From: Cupriavidus basilensis
Lineage (GTDB): Bacteria; Pseudomonadota; Gammaproteobacteria; Burkholderiales; Burkholderiaceae
Assembly: GCF_000876015.1 (NCBI RefSeq)
Contig: NZ_BBQM01000005.1
Coordinates: 62,001 to 126,000, forward strand
Direction: 5' to 3'
Length of the DNA: 64,000 nt
Shown: positions 1 to 8,499 of the stretch, in pieces
Layout of the letters: every line of letters starts with the position of its first letter
Numbering within the stretch: the first letter of the stretch is position 1
Notes under the pieces: model-generated
Seen by the model: the letters and a program-made list of their open reading frames with translations, nothing else
Told to the model about the DNA's origin: nothing
Database searches by the model: none
Program-made: the position numbers and the translations under genes

Positions 1-1674
1 ACCATGCCGCTGATGGACAACGTGCTGATTCCGTTCCAGAACGGCGTGCCCATCGACTACGGCCGGGTCAAGCTCTACCTCGCCGGCCTGCTGGGCGCGG
101 CGCTGGTGGCGTGGAGTCTGGGCTGGGCGCGCACCTACCTGCTGGCGCGGGTGTCGGAGCGCATCGGCGCCGACCTGCGCACCACCACCTACGAACACCT
201 GCTGCGCCTGTCGCTGGAGTATTTCGGCGGCAAGCGCACCGGCGACCTGATGGCGCGCATCGGCTCGGAAAGCGACCGCATCTGCGTGTTCCTGTCGCTG
301 CATCTGCTGGATTTCGCCACCGACGTGCTGATGATCGTCATGACGGCGGCCATCCTGATCTCCATCAACCCGTGGCTGGCGCTGGTGACGCTGGTGCCGC
401 TGCCGTTCATCGCGTGGATGATCCACCTGGTGCGCGACCGCCTGCGCCACGGCTTCGAGAAGATCGACCGGATCTGGTCCGAGATCACCAACGTGCTGGC
501 CGACACCATCCCGGGCATCCGCGTGGTCAAGGCCTTCGCCCAGGAAAAGCGCGAGGTCGAGCGCTTCCGCGAGGCCAACCGCCACAACCTGGCCATCAAC
601 GACCGCGTCAACGCGGTGTGGTCGCTGTTCACGCCGACCGTCACGCTGCTGACCGAGATCGGCCTGCTGGTGGTGTGGATCTTCGGCATCTGGCAGGTCT
701 CGCACAACGCCATCACGGTGGGCGTGCTGGTGGCCTTCCTGACCTACATCAGCCGCTTCTATACGCGCCTGGACTCGATGAGCCGCATCGTCTCGGTCAC
801 GCAGAAGGCGGCCGCCGGCGCCAAGCGCATCTTCGACATCCTCGATCACGTCTCGAGCGTGCCGGAGCCGACCCGGCCCGTGCACCTGGAGCGCGTGGAA
901 GGCGCCATCGAGCTGCGCGACCTGGGCTTCCGCTATGGCAACCGCGCGGTGATCCGCGGGCTCAACCTGTCGATCGCGCCGGGCGAGATGATCGGCCTGG
1001 TGGGGCACAGCGGCTCGGGCAAGAGCACGCTGGTCAACCTGATCTGCCGCTTCTACGACGTCTCGGAAGGCGCGATCCGCGTCGACGGGGTGGACATCCG
1101 CTCGCTGCCGGTGTCGGAGTTCCGCCGTCACATCGGGCTGGTGCTGCAGGAGCCGTTCCTGTTCTTCGGCACCATCGCCGAGAACATCGCCTACGGCAAG
1201 CCCGGCGCGACCCGCGAGGAGATCGTCGCGGCCGCGCGCGCGGCCCACGCGCACGAGTTCATCCTGCGCCTGCCGCACGGCTACGACTCGCTGGTCGGCG
1301 AGCGCGGCCAGGCGCTGTCCGGCGGCGAGCGCCAGCGCATCTCGATCGCGCGCGCGCTGCTGATCAACCCGCGCATCCTCATCATGGACGAGGCCACCTC
1401 GTCGGTGGACACCGCCACCGAGAAGGAAATCCAGAAGGCGCTCGACAACCTGGTGCAGGGCCGCACCACGATCGCCATCGCGCACCGCCTGTCGACGCTG
1501 CGCAAGGCCGACCGGCTGGTGGTGATGGACCGCGGCCAGATCGTGGAAGTGGGCGGGCACGAGGAGCTGCTGGCTCGCGAAGGCGCCTACTACAAGCTCT
1601 ACCAGGCGCAGGCCCGCAACGTCGACACCGACGCGGACCCGAGCCTCGATACCGCCGCAGCGGCCAACGTGTAA
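1..1674 (+). CDS. ABC exporter, fused membrane and ATPase domains (5' partial)
   Basis: This is a type I ABC half-exporter whose reading frame is open from base 1, so the start and the first membrane helix lie outside the window. Helices follow at about residues 15-35, 95-135 and 215-255, counted from the ATG at base 4. The nucleotide-binding domain has Walker A GHSGSGKST near 333-341, the signature LSGGE at 438-442 and Walker B ILIMDE ending at 463. It probably works as a homodimer in the inner membrane. The DUF1854 gene starts 14 bp downstream. This ABC/DUF1854 pair is known beside cyanophycin synthetase genes in Burkholderiales, but the transported substrate is not evident from the sequence. 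Confidence 0.9.
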   Translation, partial: TMPLMDNVLIPFQNGVPIDYGRVKLYLAGLLGAALVAWSLGWARTYLLARVSERIGADLRTTTYEHLLRLSLEYFGGKRTGDLMARIGSESDRICVFLSLHLLDFATDVLMIVMTAAILISINPWLALVTLVPLPFIAWMIHLVRDRLRHGFEKIDRIWSEITNVLADTIPGIRVVKAFAQEKREVERFREANRHNLAINDRVNAVWSLFTPTVTLLTEIGLLVVWIFGIWQVSHNAITVGVLVAFLTYISRFYTRLDSMSRIVSVTQKAAAGAKRIFDILDHVSSVPEPTRPVHLERVEGAIELRDLGFRYGNRAVIRGLNLSIAPGEMIGLVGHSGSGKSTLVNLICRFYDVSEGAIRVDGVDIRSLPVSEFRRHIGLVLQEPFLFFGTIAENIAYGKPGATREEIVAAARAAHAHEFILRLPHGYDSLVGERGQALSGGERQRISIARALLINPRILIMDEATSSVDTATEKEIQKALDNLVQGRTTIAIAHRLSTLRKADRLVVMDRGQIVEVGGHEELLAREGAYYKLYQAQARNVDTDADPSLDTAAAANV

Positions 1675-1687
1675 GCAGGCAGCCTCC

Positions 1688-2179
1688 ATGCAACGACACG
1701 AGCAACAACAGCAGCAAGCCGACTTCAAGCTTGCGCGCAACGCGCTGGGCCGCCTGGTGATGACCACGGCGGACGGCACCGTGCACGAAGGCGTGGTGCC
1801 GGTGCGCGCGTTTCCGATCGCCGCGCCCGACGACGGCGTCGGCATCATCAGCGCCGACGGCCGCGAGCTGGCCTGGCTGCCGCGCCTGGATACCCTGCCC
1901 GCGCCGCTGCGCGAGATGATCGAGGCCGAGCTGGCCAGCCGCGAGTTCATGCCGGAGATCCGCCGCATCCGCTCGGTGTCGACCTTCGCCACGCCCAGCA
2001 CCTGGGAAGTGGAAACCGACCGCGGCGTCACCTCGCTGGTGCTGCGCGGCGAGGAAGACATCCGCCGCCTGGCCGGCGCCACGCTGCTGATCTCCGACAG
2101 CCACGGCATCCACTACCTGCTGCGCAACCTGGCCGGACTGGACAAGGCCAGCCGCAAGCTGCTCGACCGTTTCCTGTAA
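1688..2179 (+). CDS. DUF1854 family protein, cyanophycin-locus associated
   Basis: This 163-residue soluble protein matches the DUF1854 family over most of its length. It has a Gln-rich N-terminus, a segment around residues 39-60 (DDGVGIISADGRELAWL) and a conserved C-terminal half with EFMPEIRRI and TWEVETDRG. No signal peptide or membrane segment is visible. It follows the ABC exporter by 14 bp and is probably co-transcribed with it. The family is linked to cyanophycin metabolism by gene neighbourhood only. Its biochemical role is unknown, and an accessory or regulatory role for the exporter is an inference. Confidence 0.85.
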   Translation: MQRHEQQQQQADFKLARNALGRLVMTTADGTVHEGVVPVRAFPIAAPDDGVGIISADGRELAWLPRLDTLPAPLREMIEAELASREFMPEIRRIRSVSTFATPSTWEVETDRGVTSLVLRGEEDIRRLAGATLLISDSHGIHYLLRNLAGLDKASRKLLDRFL

Positions 2180-2209
2180 GCGCGCGGCCCGGGCGGCCGC
2201 CTCGGGCCG

Positions 2210-3085
2210 TCAGTGCTTGCCGGTGAAGATCATGCCGGCCTGGCGGTCGGCGCGCATCACGAACAGGTAGAGCTGGCCGAGCGTGGGCAGGCTGTGCGTG
2301 GTGGTGGGGTCGTAGTAGGCAATGCCCGTCATCGTCGTGTTCGGGTAGCGGCACGGCGCCGCGCCGAACTGCAGGCTGACGTTGTAGACCTTGCCCTGGC
2401 GCCGCGGCGTCGCGGTGCCCGTGAACGCGCATCCCGCGCCGGCGTCCACGGTGATGTTGCCGGTGGCGTCGACGTGCATGGTGATGCCGTCCGAGCGCAT
2501 GCCGCTGGTGTCCAGCGCCACCGCGCTGCCCGAGTAATCCCCCCGCAGCCCGTCCACCGTGGCGATGTAGTTGTAGTCCGTGCTGTAGTTCGCGGTGAAC
2601 GCCGTATTGCGCGCGTTGCGGTAGGTCAGTTGCGTCTGCATCAGCGTGCTGGGCACGAAGCTGCCGTTGAAGTTCGCGGCCGTGAGGTTGTAGCCGGCCG
2701 CTTCCAGGTTGAAGTCGAGCCCGTTGTTGTTGGTGGTGAGCGTGTCGTTGTTGCTGCTGTAGTTGCCGGTGATCACGCCCATCGGCACATCGGGCACGCC
2801 CGGCGCCGAATAGAAGATGTAGAAGGCGTTCTCGTCGAGCACCAGCACGTTGACGCGCTGCCCGTCCGGCGTGCTGCCGTTGAAGATGCCCGTGCCGATG
2901 GCATTGGTGTCGGGCGCCGGCGGCACCACCGGGGTGACGGGGGTGACGGGCGTGGTGGGGTCGGTCGGCGTGCTGCCGGCCGCTGGCGGCGTGCGCACGA
3001 GCGCCAGCCCGCTGTCGTTGTCGCCCGAGCCGCCGCATCCCGCGAGGACGAGCGAGATGGCCGCCGCGCCGATGATTCTCTTCAT
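2210..3085 (-). CDS. Hypothetical lipoprotein
   Basis: This 291-residue protein has a clear lipoprotein signal peptide: a Lys/Arg start, a hydrophobic core and the lipobox LVLAGC, with Cys-17 as the predicted lipidated residue. A Gly/Ser/Asp linker and a Thr/Pro/Val repeat (TPVTPVTPV) at about residues 40-57 follow. The rest is Asn/Thr/Gly-rich and probably beta-structured. I recognise no family. It is convergent with the DUF1854 gene, 30 bp away, and its own promoter lies in the short A/T-rich stretch before the LysR gene's 3' end. Surface or periplasmic location is likely; the function is unknown. Confidence 0.75.
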   Translation of the reverse strand: MKRIIGAAAISLVLAGCGGSGDNDSGLALVRTPPAAGSTPTDPTTPVTPVTPVVPPAPDTNAIGTGIFNGSTPDGQRVNVLVLDENAFYIFYSAPGVPDVPMGVITGNYSSNNDTLTTNNNGLDFNLEAAGYNLTAANFNGSFVPSTLMQTQLTYRNARNTAFTANYSTDYNYIATVDGLRGDYSGSAVALDTSGMRSDGITMHVDATGNITVDAGAGCAFTGTATPRRQGKVYNVSLQFGAAPCRYPNTTMTGIAYYDPTTTHSLPTLGQLYLFVMRADRQAGMIFTGKH

Positions 3086-3211
3086 GTTGCCTCTTGCCGG
3101 TTCCGTTTTTTGCCCGGACGAAGCGTACGCCGTCCGGTCGTCGAAAAAAAATATCGACTGTAACAGACGATTACAATTTCGCGGCGGCCTCGCGCGGAAG
3201 CGGGTGGCGCT

Positions 3212-4192
3212 TCAGGCCCGGGCCGCCCGCCTGCCCGGCTTGCCCGGCTCCGCGGAGGCGGGCGGCGCGCGTTTCACGCCCGGCGGCATCGGCTGCGACT
3301 GCAGCGTGTCCTGCAGCAGGTCCAGCAGCAACTGGGCGCTCGGCGCGAGCGCGCGCAGCGGGCGCGACATCACGCAGATCTCGCGCGTGAGGGTCGGTTC
3401 CTGCAATTCCTTCCAACGCAGTGCCTTGTTGCTGTTGCGCTGGAACGAGAGCGCCGGCAGTACCGCGTAATAGTCGCCGCTGGCCAGGACATCGAACAGG
3501 TAACTGGTGCTCTCGACTTCGTCGTGATCCTCGTTGAAGGGCGCGAACGAAGGCATGTGCAGGCGCAGGAAATGGCCGATCGCCGTGTCCGCGTTGAAGC
3601 CGACATAACGTCCCCAGGTGAGGTCGGACCACCTGACCGGCCGCTTGAGCGCGGCGATCGGCGTGTCGCAATGGCAGACGACGCCGTAGGTATCCGTCAT
3701 CAGCGGCGTGTACGTCAGCTCGTCGTTGTCCTGGTAACGGCTGTCGATGGCGAAGTCGACCTCGCCTTCCGCCACCAGGCGCTCGGTCTCCTGCGCCGCG
3801 GGATTCCGCAGCGAAATGGTGATGTGAGGGTACTGGCGGCGGAACTGCTGCAGCACCGGCACCAGGAACTGGCTAATGACCGAGGCCGCCGCGCCGATCC
3901 GTATATGGCCGCGTTCGCCCTGGGCCAGGGCCAGCATGTCCGAGACGGCGCTGTCCAGTCCATTGACCAGCCGTTCGGCCTCCGCCAGGAACCCCGTGGC
4001 GTGCGCGGTGAGCGTGACGCGGCGGGTCGTCCGGTCGAACAAGCGCACGCGCAGGCCCGCTTCCAGTTGCTGGATCGTCGCGGTCAGCGCCGAAGGGGTG
4101 ACGCAGAGACGATGCGCCGCGGCCACGAACGAGCCGGTCTGCGCCACGGTCAGCAGCGCGCGAAGCTGTTTGATGTTGACGTTATGCGCCAA
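3212..4192 (-). CDS. LysR-family transcriptional regulator
   Basis: The N-terminal winged helix-turn-helix (NIKQLRALLTVAQTGSF, then PSALTATIQQLE) and a periplasmic-binding-like effector domain identify a LysR-type regulator. I chose the TTG start at 4192 (326 aa, MAHNVNIKQL) because GGGAG lies 6 bases upstream and the HTH begins a few residues later, as is normal in the family. The ATG at 4243 (343 aa) is the alternative but has only A/T-rich DNA before it. The C-terminus is Pro/Ala/Arg-rich. The gene is divergent from the hydro-lyase/hydantoinase operon, so it most likely controls that operon in response to its substrate or an intermediate. Confidence 0.9.
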   Translation of the reverse strand: MAHNVNIKQLRALLTVAQTGSFVAAAHRLCVTPSALTATIQQLEAGLRVRLFDRTTRRVTLTAHATGFLAEAERLVNGLDSAVSDMLALAQGERGHIRIGAAASVISQFLVPVLQQFRRQYPHITISLRNPAAQETERLVAEGEVDFAIDSRYQDNDELTYTPLMTDTYGVVCHCDTPIAALKRPVRWSDLTWGRYVGFNADTAIGHFLRLHMPSFAPFNEDHDEVESTSYLFDVLASGDYYAVLPALSFQRNSNKALRWKELQEPTLTREICVMSRPLRALAPSAQLLLDLLQDTLQSQPMPPGVKRAPPASAEPGKPGRRAARA

Positions 4193-4259
4193 GGCCCGCT
4201 CCCATCCCGAATCCGGCCCGCGCCGGCCCGTGGGTCGCCGCATATGATTATTCGATTTA

Positions 4260-4280
4260 TTTTTATAATGATTATAAAAA
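4260..4280. promoter_or_regulatory. LysR-type operator (perfect inverted repeat, T-N11-A)
   Basis: Two 10-base arms, TTTTTATAAT and ATTATAAAAA, are exact reverse complements around a single central G. The core T-ATAATGATTAT-A fits the T-N11-A rule for LysR-type boxes. It lies in the A/T-rich gap between the divergent LysR gene and the operon starting at 4354. It is therefore the natural binding site for the regulator, and it probably overlaps both promoters. Binding is inferred. Confidence 0.7.
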
Positions 4281-4353
4281 ATTCGTTTGTCAATAATTAT
4301 GGGCATTCATAGACTGCGGAGCTACGAACTACTCGCCGCATCCAGGCAGTCTT

Positions 4354-5658
4354 ATGCCAACGAAGTCATCGAATTCGGTCCAGCACGCACGCGGGCAGAC
4401 GATTGCCGAGAAGCTGCTGTCGCGCGCGGCGAATCACGCCGTCCATGCCGGCGACCTCGTGATCTGCCAGCCCGATGCCGCGATGGGGACCGACGGCTCC
4501 ATTCCCATGGCGCTGCAATATTTCCGGACCATGCAGGACGACGGCGGCCTGCCCCCGCCGGCGTTTCCCGAGCGGTTGGTTTTTGCGCTGGACCACTATG
4601 GCGCGTCCTCCGGCGAGCGGGCGCTTGTGCTGCAGGAGACGGCGCGCGACTTCGCGCGCAAGGCCGGCATCTGCGTCTTCGAGACCGGCGAGGGGATCGG
4701 GCATCAGCTGATGCTGGAGCGCGGCCGGGTGCTGCCGGGCCAGCTGGTGGTCGGGGCCGATTCACATGCCGTCTCCTACGGCGCGCTCAACGCATTCGGC
4801 AGCGGGATCGGCTCGTCCGACCTCGCCGGGATTTTCCAGTGCGGCCAGATCTGGCTCAAGGTGCCGGCGTCGATCCGGATCGTCCTGCATGGGCGGCTTC
4901 CGCACTACGCAAGCGCCAAGGATGTCGCGCTGACGCTGGCCCGGCGGCTGGGCGCGGGAGGCGCGAACTATTGCGCGCTGGAGTTCGCCGGCCCGGGCGT
5001 CGCCACGCTCGACATCGACGACAGGATCGTGCTGGCGAACATGTCCGTGGAAATGGGCGCGAAGGCGGGCATCTTTCCGCACGACCAGGCGACGGATGCC
5101 TGGCTGGCTTCGCGCACGAGCACCGCCTATGTTCCCGCCGCCGCGGACGCGGATGCCGAGTACGAGCAGATCATCGAGGTGAACCTGGACGACATCGTGC
5201 CCCAGGTCGCCCTGCCACATCGCGTGGACAACGTGACCGACGTGGCGGACAGCGCCGGCACGCGGATAGACATCGTCTATCTGGGGACATGCACCGGGGG
5301 GCGTCTCAAGGACTATCGGGAAGCCCTTGACGTGCTTTGCGCGGGGCGCGGCATCGCCGACGGCGTTCGCCTCATCGTGACGCCGGCCTCCAGAGAGATA
5401 CAGCGGGAACTCGAACGCAGCGGCATGGCGGAGTCGTTCCGCCGCCTCGGCGCCGAATTTCAGGAACCGGGCTGCGGCTCGTGCTGCGGGACCTGCGGCG
5501 CGATTCCCGGCGACGGGCAGAAGGTGCTCTCGACCGCGAACCGCAATTTCAAGGGCCGCATGGGCAACCGCGAGGCGGAAATCTTCCTGGCGTCGCCGCG
5601 CATCTGCGCCCAGGCCGCGCTGACCGGCAGGCTGGAAGACATGGAGCGCACGCAATGA
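4354..5658 (+). CDS. LeuC-like hydro-lyase, large subunit (aconitase family)
   Basis: This 434-residue protein is the Fe-S subunit of an aconitase/isopropylmalate-isomerase-type enzyme. The probable [4Fe-4S] ligands are Cys313 (LGTCTGG), Cys374 and Cys377 (PGCGSCCG), with the same spacing as in LeuC. The motif STANRNFKGRMGN follows, also typical of LeuC. The small subunit overlaps by 4 bases (ATGA), so the two should be translated together. It would hydrate or dehydrate a small carboxylic acid in the cytoplasm. The neighbours are not leucine genes, so leucine synthesis is unlikely. A maleate, citraconate or dimethylmalate-type substrate is possible but not shown. Confidence 0.88.
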   Translation: MPTKSSNSVQHARGQTIAEKLLSRAANHAVHAGDLVICQPDAAMGTDGSIPMALQYFRTMQDDGGLPPPAFPERLVFALDHYGASSGERALVLQETARDFARKAGICVFETGEGIGHQLMLERGRVLPGQLVVGADSHAVSYGALNAFGSGIGSSDLAGIFQCGQIWLKVPASIRIVLHGRLPHYASAKDVALTLARRLGAGGANYCALEFAGPGVATLDIDDRIVLANMSVEMGAKAGIFPHDQATDAWLASRTSTAYVPAAADADAEYEQIIEVNLDDIVPQVALPHRVDNVTDVADSAGTRIDIVYLGTCTGGRLKDYREALDVLCAGRGIADGVRLIVTPASREIQRELERSGMAESFRRLGAEFQEPGCGSCCGTCGAIPGDGQKVLSTANRNFKGRMGNREAEIFLASPRICAQAALTGRLEDMERTQ

Positions 5659-6242
5659 TGGCGCTCGGGGAATCCGCCGGCGAGACGCTGCAGGGACGTG
5701 CCCGCGTGCTCGGGGACGACGTCAACACCGACTACATCATCTCGTCGAGCCGCAAGAAGAACAGCGTCGATCCCGACGTCCTGCGCCATTACCTGTTCGA
5801 GGATCTCGATCCGTCGTTCGCGGCGAGCGTGCGGGACGGCGACATTCTCGTCGCGGGACAGAACTTCGGGTGCGGCTCCGCGATGGAGGTCGCTGTCACG
5901 ACCGTTCTCGGCGCCGGCATCAAGGCGGTGGTCGCCAGGAGTTTCGCCAGGACGTACTGGCGCAATGCAATCAACAACGGGCTGCTGCTGGTCACGGGCG
6001 ACGCGCGGGACCTGCGGGAGAGCGAGTCCCTGCGGATCCGCATGACCCGCGACAGGGCATGGCTGGAAGTTGGAGACGGCCAGCGGCGTATCGAATGCGA
6101 AGCCGTTCCCGAAATCGTCCATCTGCTGCGGCGCGAGGGCGGCCTGATCCCCTACCTGAAGCGCCATCGCCGGCTCCCCGGGTTCGACGACGATGCGCAA
6201 CGCGCCGATGCCGCCGCGCGTGCGGGGGGCGCGCCGACCTGA
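5655..6242 (+). CDS. LeuD-like hydro-lyase, small subunit
   Basis: This 195-residue swivel-domain subunit starts at the ATG overlapping the large-subunit stop. DDVNTDYIIS near the N-terminus and VVARSFARTYWRNAINNGLLL are family hallmarks. At residues 73-79 it reads CGSAMEV where LeuD and aconitase usually have CGSSREH. Ser75, the position of the catalytic serine, is kept, but the neighbouring Ser and the substrate-binding Arg are Ala76 and Met77. This suggests that the substrate lacks one carboxylate or is held differently. The C-terminal 20 residues are Ala/Arg/Gly-rich and probably disordered. Confidence 0.87.
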   Translation: MMALGESAGETLQGRARVLGDDVNTDYIISSSRKKNSVDPDVLRHYLFEDLDPSFAASVRDGDILVAGQNFGCGSAMEVAVTTVLGAGIKAVVARSFARTYWRNAINNGLLLVTGDARDLRESESLRIRMTRDRAWLEVGDGQRRIECEAVPEIVHLLRREGGLIPYLKRHRRLPGFDDDAQRADAAARAGGAPT

Positions 6243-6384
6243 GCGCACCGGTCCCGGCCAGGACGCCATGCGCCCCCCGTTCGCCGGGCTTCCCGCCGCA
6301 CTCCCGCATCCTGATGACGACCCTGTTCTCGGCCTGAACCGTCCTCGTTGACGACCGCCTCACCCCGCAAGGAAACACCAAGAC

Positions 6385-8478
6385 ATGAAACACATATCGA
6401 TCGGCGTAGATATCGGCGGCACCTTCACCGACATCGTCGCGCTCGACTATCAGAGCGGCAGGATCCACGCCAAGAAGGTCCTTACCGCCTACGCCGATCC
6501 GACACAGCCCGTCATGGACGGCATCGAGGCCCTGCTGCGGGAGAACGGCTTTCGCGCCGCGCAGGTCGGCCGCTTCGTGCACGCGACCACGCTGTTTACG
6601 AATGCGCTGATCGAAGGGAAGGGCGCCAGGACGGGGCTTCTTACCACCGCCGGCTTCGGCGATGCCATAGAGATCGGGCGCGAGCGCCGCTACGATCTCT
6701 ACGATGTGCACATCGACGGGCCGCAGAGCCTGGTGCCTCGCCATCTGCGCGCGGAGATCGCCGCGCGCATCGATGCGGCGGGCATCGAAGTCACGCCGCC
6801 CGACCGCGGCGAGACGCTGGCGGCGGTCGGCAAGCTGGTTGCGCAGGGAGTCGATTCGCTGGCCATCTGCCTGCTGCACGCCTACGTGAACCCGCGGCAC
6901 GAGGCGCAGGTCGCGGCGTGGATTGCCGAGGCATTCGGGGAGATCAGCGTCTGCATCTCCAGCGCGATCGCCCCCGAGATCCGCGAATACGACCGGGTCT
7001 GCACCACCGTCGCCAACGCCTGCGTTCAACCCATCGCGCGCAGCTATCTCGACCGGCTGGAGCACAGGGTGAAGGCGATCGGCATCGATTGCGGCGTCCT
7101 GATGATGCTTTCCAACGGCGGGCTCTCCGCCGTGGCCGAGGCCAGGCGAAAGCCCATCGACCTGCTTGAGTCCGGGCCGGCGGCCGGTGCGATCTCGGCG
7201 GCATGGTCCGGAAGCCGCAACGACCGCACGAGCCTGCTCGCGTTCGACATGGGCGGCACCACCGCCAAGCTCTGCCTGGTCCAGGACGCCAGGCCGGCGG
7301 TGGCATACGGCTTCGAGGCGGCGCGGCGCAAGCGCTTTTCCGAGGGCAGCGGCATTCCGATCAAGATCACCACGGTGGACCTGATCGAGATCGGCGCGGG
7401 CGGCGGCAGCATCGCGCGTTCCGACAGCATGAAGTTGCTGAAGGTCGGACCGGAGAGCGCCGCATCCGAGCCCGGCCCCGCGTGCTTCGGCCGCGGCGGA
7501 ACGCAGCCGACGGTGACCGACGCCAATGTCGTCCTCGGTTATCTCGACCCGAAATCGTTCGCCGGCGGCGCCATCCCGATCGACGTCGCCAGGGCCGATG
7601 CGGCCCTGCAGGCGCTGGGCAGGACGATCGGCATGGACGGGGCGGTCATCGCGCAGGGCATCCACGACATCGTTGCCGAGAACATGGCGGGCGCGGCGCG
7701 CGTGCACATTGCCGAACGGGGCCATGACCCGCGCCGGTTCGACATGGTGTGCACCGGCGGCGGCGGTCCGCTGCACGGGTATGCCGTGGCGCGCAAGGTA
7801 GGCATCGGCACGCTGATCGTTCCGCCGGCCGCCGGCGTGGCTTCCGCGATCGGCCTGCTGGTTGCCCCGGCACGCGCCGACCGCTCCCGGACCGCGATTT
7901 TCCAGCCCACTGACGGCGACCTGGCCGATCTGGAAGCGAGCTTCGGCAAACTCGCCGGCGAGGCGCGCGGCTGTCTCGAAGAACTGAAGGACGGCTTCGG
8001 CGCGATCGCGGTGAAGCGCTACGCCGACGGCCGTTTCATCGGCCAGGGCTTCACGCTCACGTTGCAGCTTCCCGATGGGCCATACGCCGGCCCAGGCGTC
8101 GACGCGCAGCCGGTGCGGGCGGCGCTGCTCGCGGCCTTCAACAGCGCGTACAGCGAGAAATTCGGGCGCACGCCGCCCAACGTGCCGGTCGAGCTGGTCA
8201 GCCTGCGCGTTTCCGCACTTGCCTACCCGAACGAGACCTTTGCCCCGGCCGCGCTGGCGCAGCGCAGCCAGTCGACGGCGCAGGGTTTCCGGCGGGTTTT
8301 CTTCGAGGAGGCCGGCGGCTTCATCGACACGGCAATCTATGCCCGCGGCGAGCTCGCCGTGAATGCGGTTCTGCAGGGGCCACTGCTGGTTGTCGATGCT
8401 GACTCGACGCTGGTCGTGGGGCCGGGAGGAACGCTGGTCCAGTCCGAGACCGGCAACCTGATCGTGAACATTCACTGA
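6385..8478 (+). CDS. Hydantoinase/oxoprolinase subunit A (HyuA family)
   Basis: At 697 residues this has the normal HyuA length. The ASKHA ATP-binding signatures are present: GVDIGGTFTD at about residues 8-17 and FDMGGTTAK near 288. HyuA and HyuB together form ATP-dependent enzymes that open cyclic amides (5-oxoproline, N-methylhydantoin) or carboxylate ketones (acetone, acetophenone). AAGGAAA precedes the ATG by about 11 bases. HyuB follows after 21 bp. Which of the two reaction types this enzyme performs cannot be told from the motifs alone. Confidence 0.9.
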   Translation: MKHISIGVDIGGTFTDIVALDYQSGRIHAKKVLTAYADPTQPVMDGIEALLRENGFRAAQVGRFVHATTLFTNALIEGKGARTGLLTTAGFGDAIEIGRERRYDLYDVHIDGPQSLVPRHLRAEIAARIDAAGIEVTPPDRGETLAAVGKLVAQGVDSLAICLLHAYVNPRHEAQVAAWIAEAFGEISVCISSAIAPEIREYDRVCTTVANACVQPIARSYLDRLEHRVKAIGIDCGVLMMLSNGGLSAVAEARRKPIDLLESGPAAGAISAAWSGSRNDRTSLLAFDMGGTTAKLCLVQDARPAVAYGFEAARRKRFSEGSGIPIKITTVDLIEIGAGGGSIARSDSMKLLKVGPESAASEPGPACFGRGGTQPTVTDANVVLGYLDPKSFAGGAIPIDVARADAALQALGRTIGMDGAVIAQGIHDIVAENMAGAARVHIAERGHDPRRFDMVCTGGGGPLHGYAVARKVGIGTLIVPPAAGVASAIGLLVAPARADRSRTAIFQPTDGDLADLEASFGKLAGEARGCLEELKDGFGAIAVKRYADGRFIGQGFTLTLQLPDGPYAGPGVDAQPVRAALLAAFNSAYSEKFGRTPPNVPVELVSLRVSALAYPNETFAPAALAQRSQSTAQGFRRVFFEEAGGFIDTAIYARGELAVNAVLQGPLLVVDADSTLVVGPGGTLVQSETGNLIVNIH

Positions 8479-8499
8479 ACTGCGGAGCATCTATCCATC

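Noticed and set aside
111..1760. 549-codon frame shifted relative to the ABC exporter
   Set aside because: It is a frame shadow rich in Arg, Pro, Gly and Ala. The other frame carries all ABC motifs.
5992..8490. Long minus-strand open frame opposite HyuA
   Set aside because: The plus-strand frame gives a full HyuA with intact motifs. The antisense product has the repetitive composition expected from GC-rich complement DNA.
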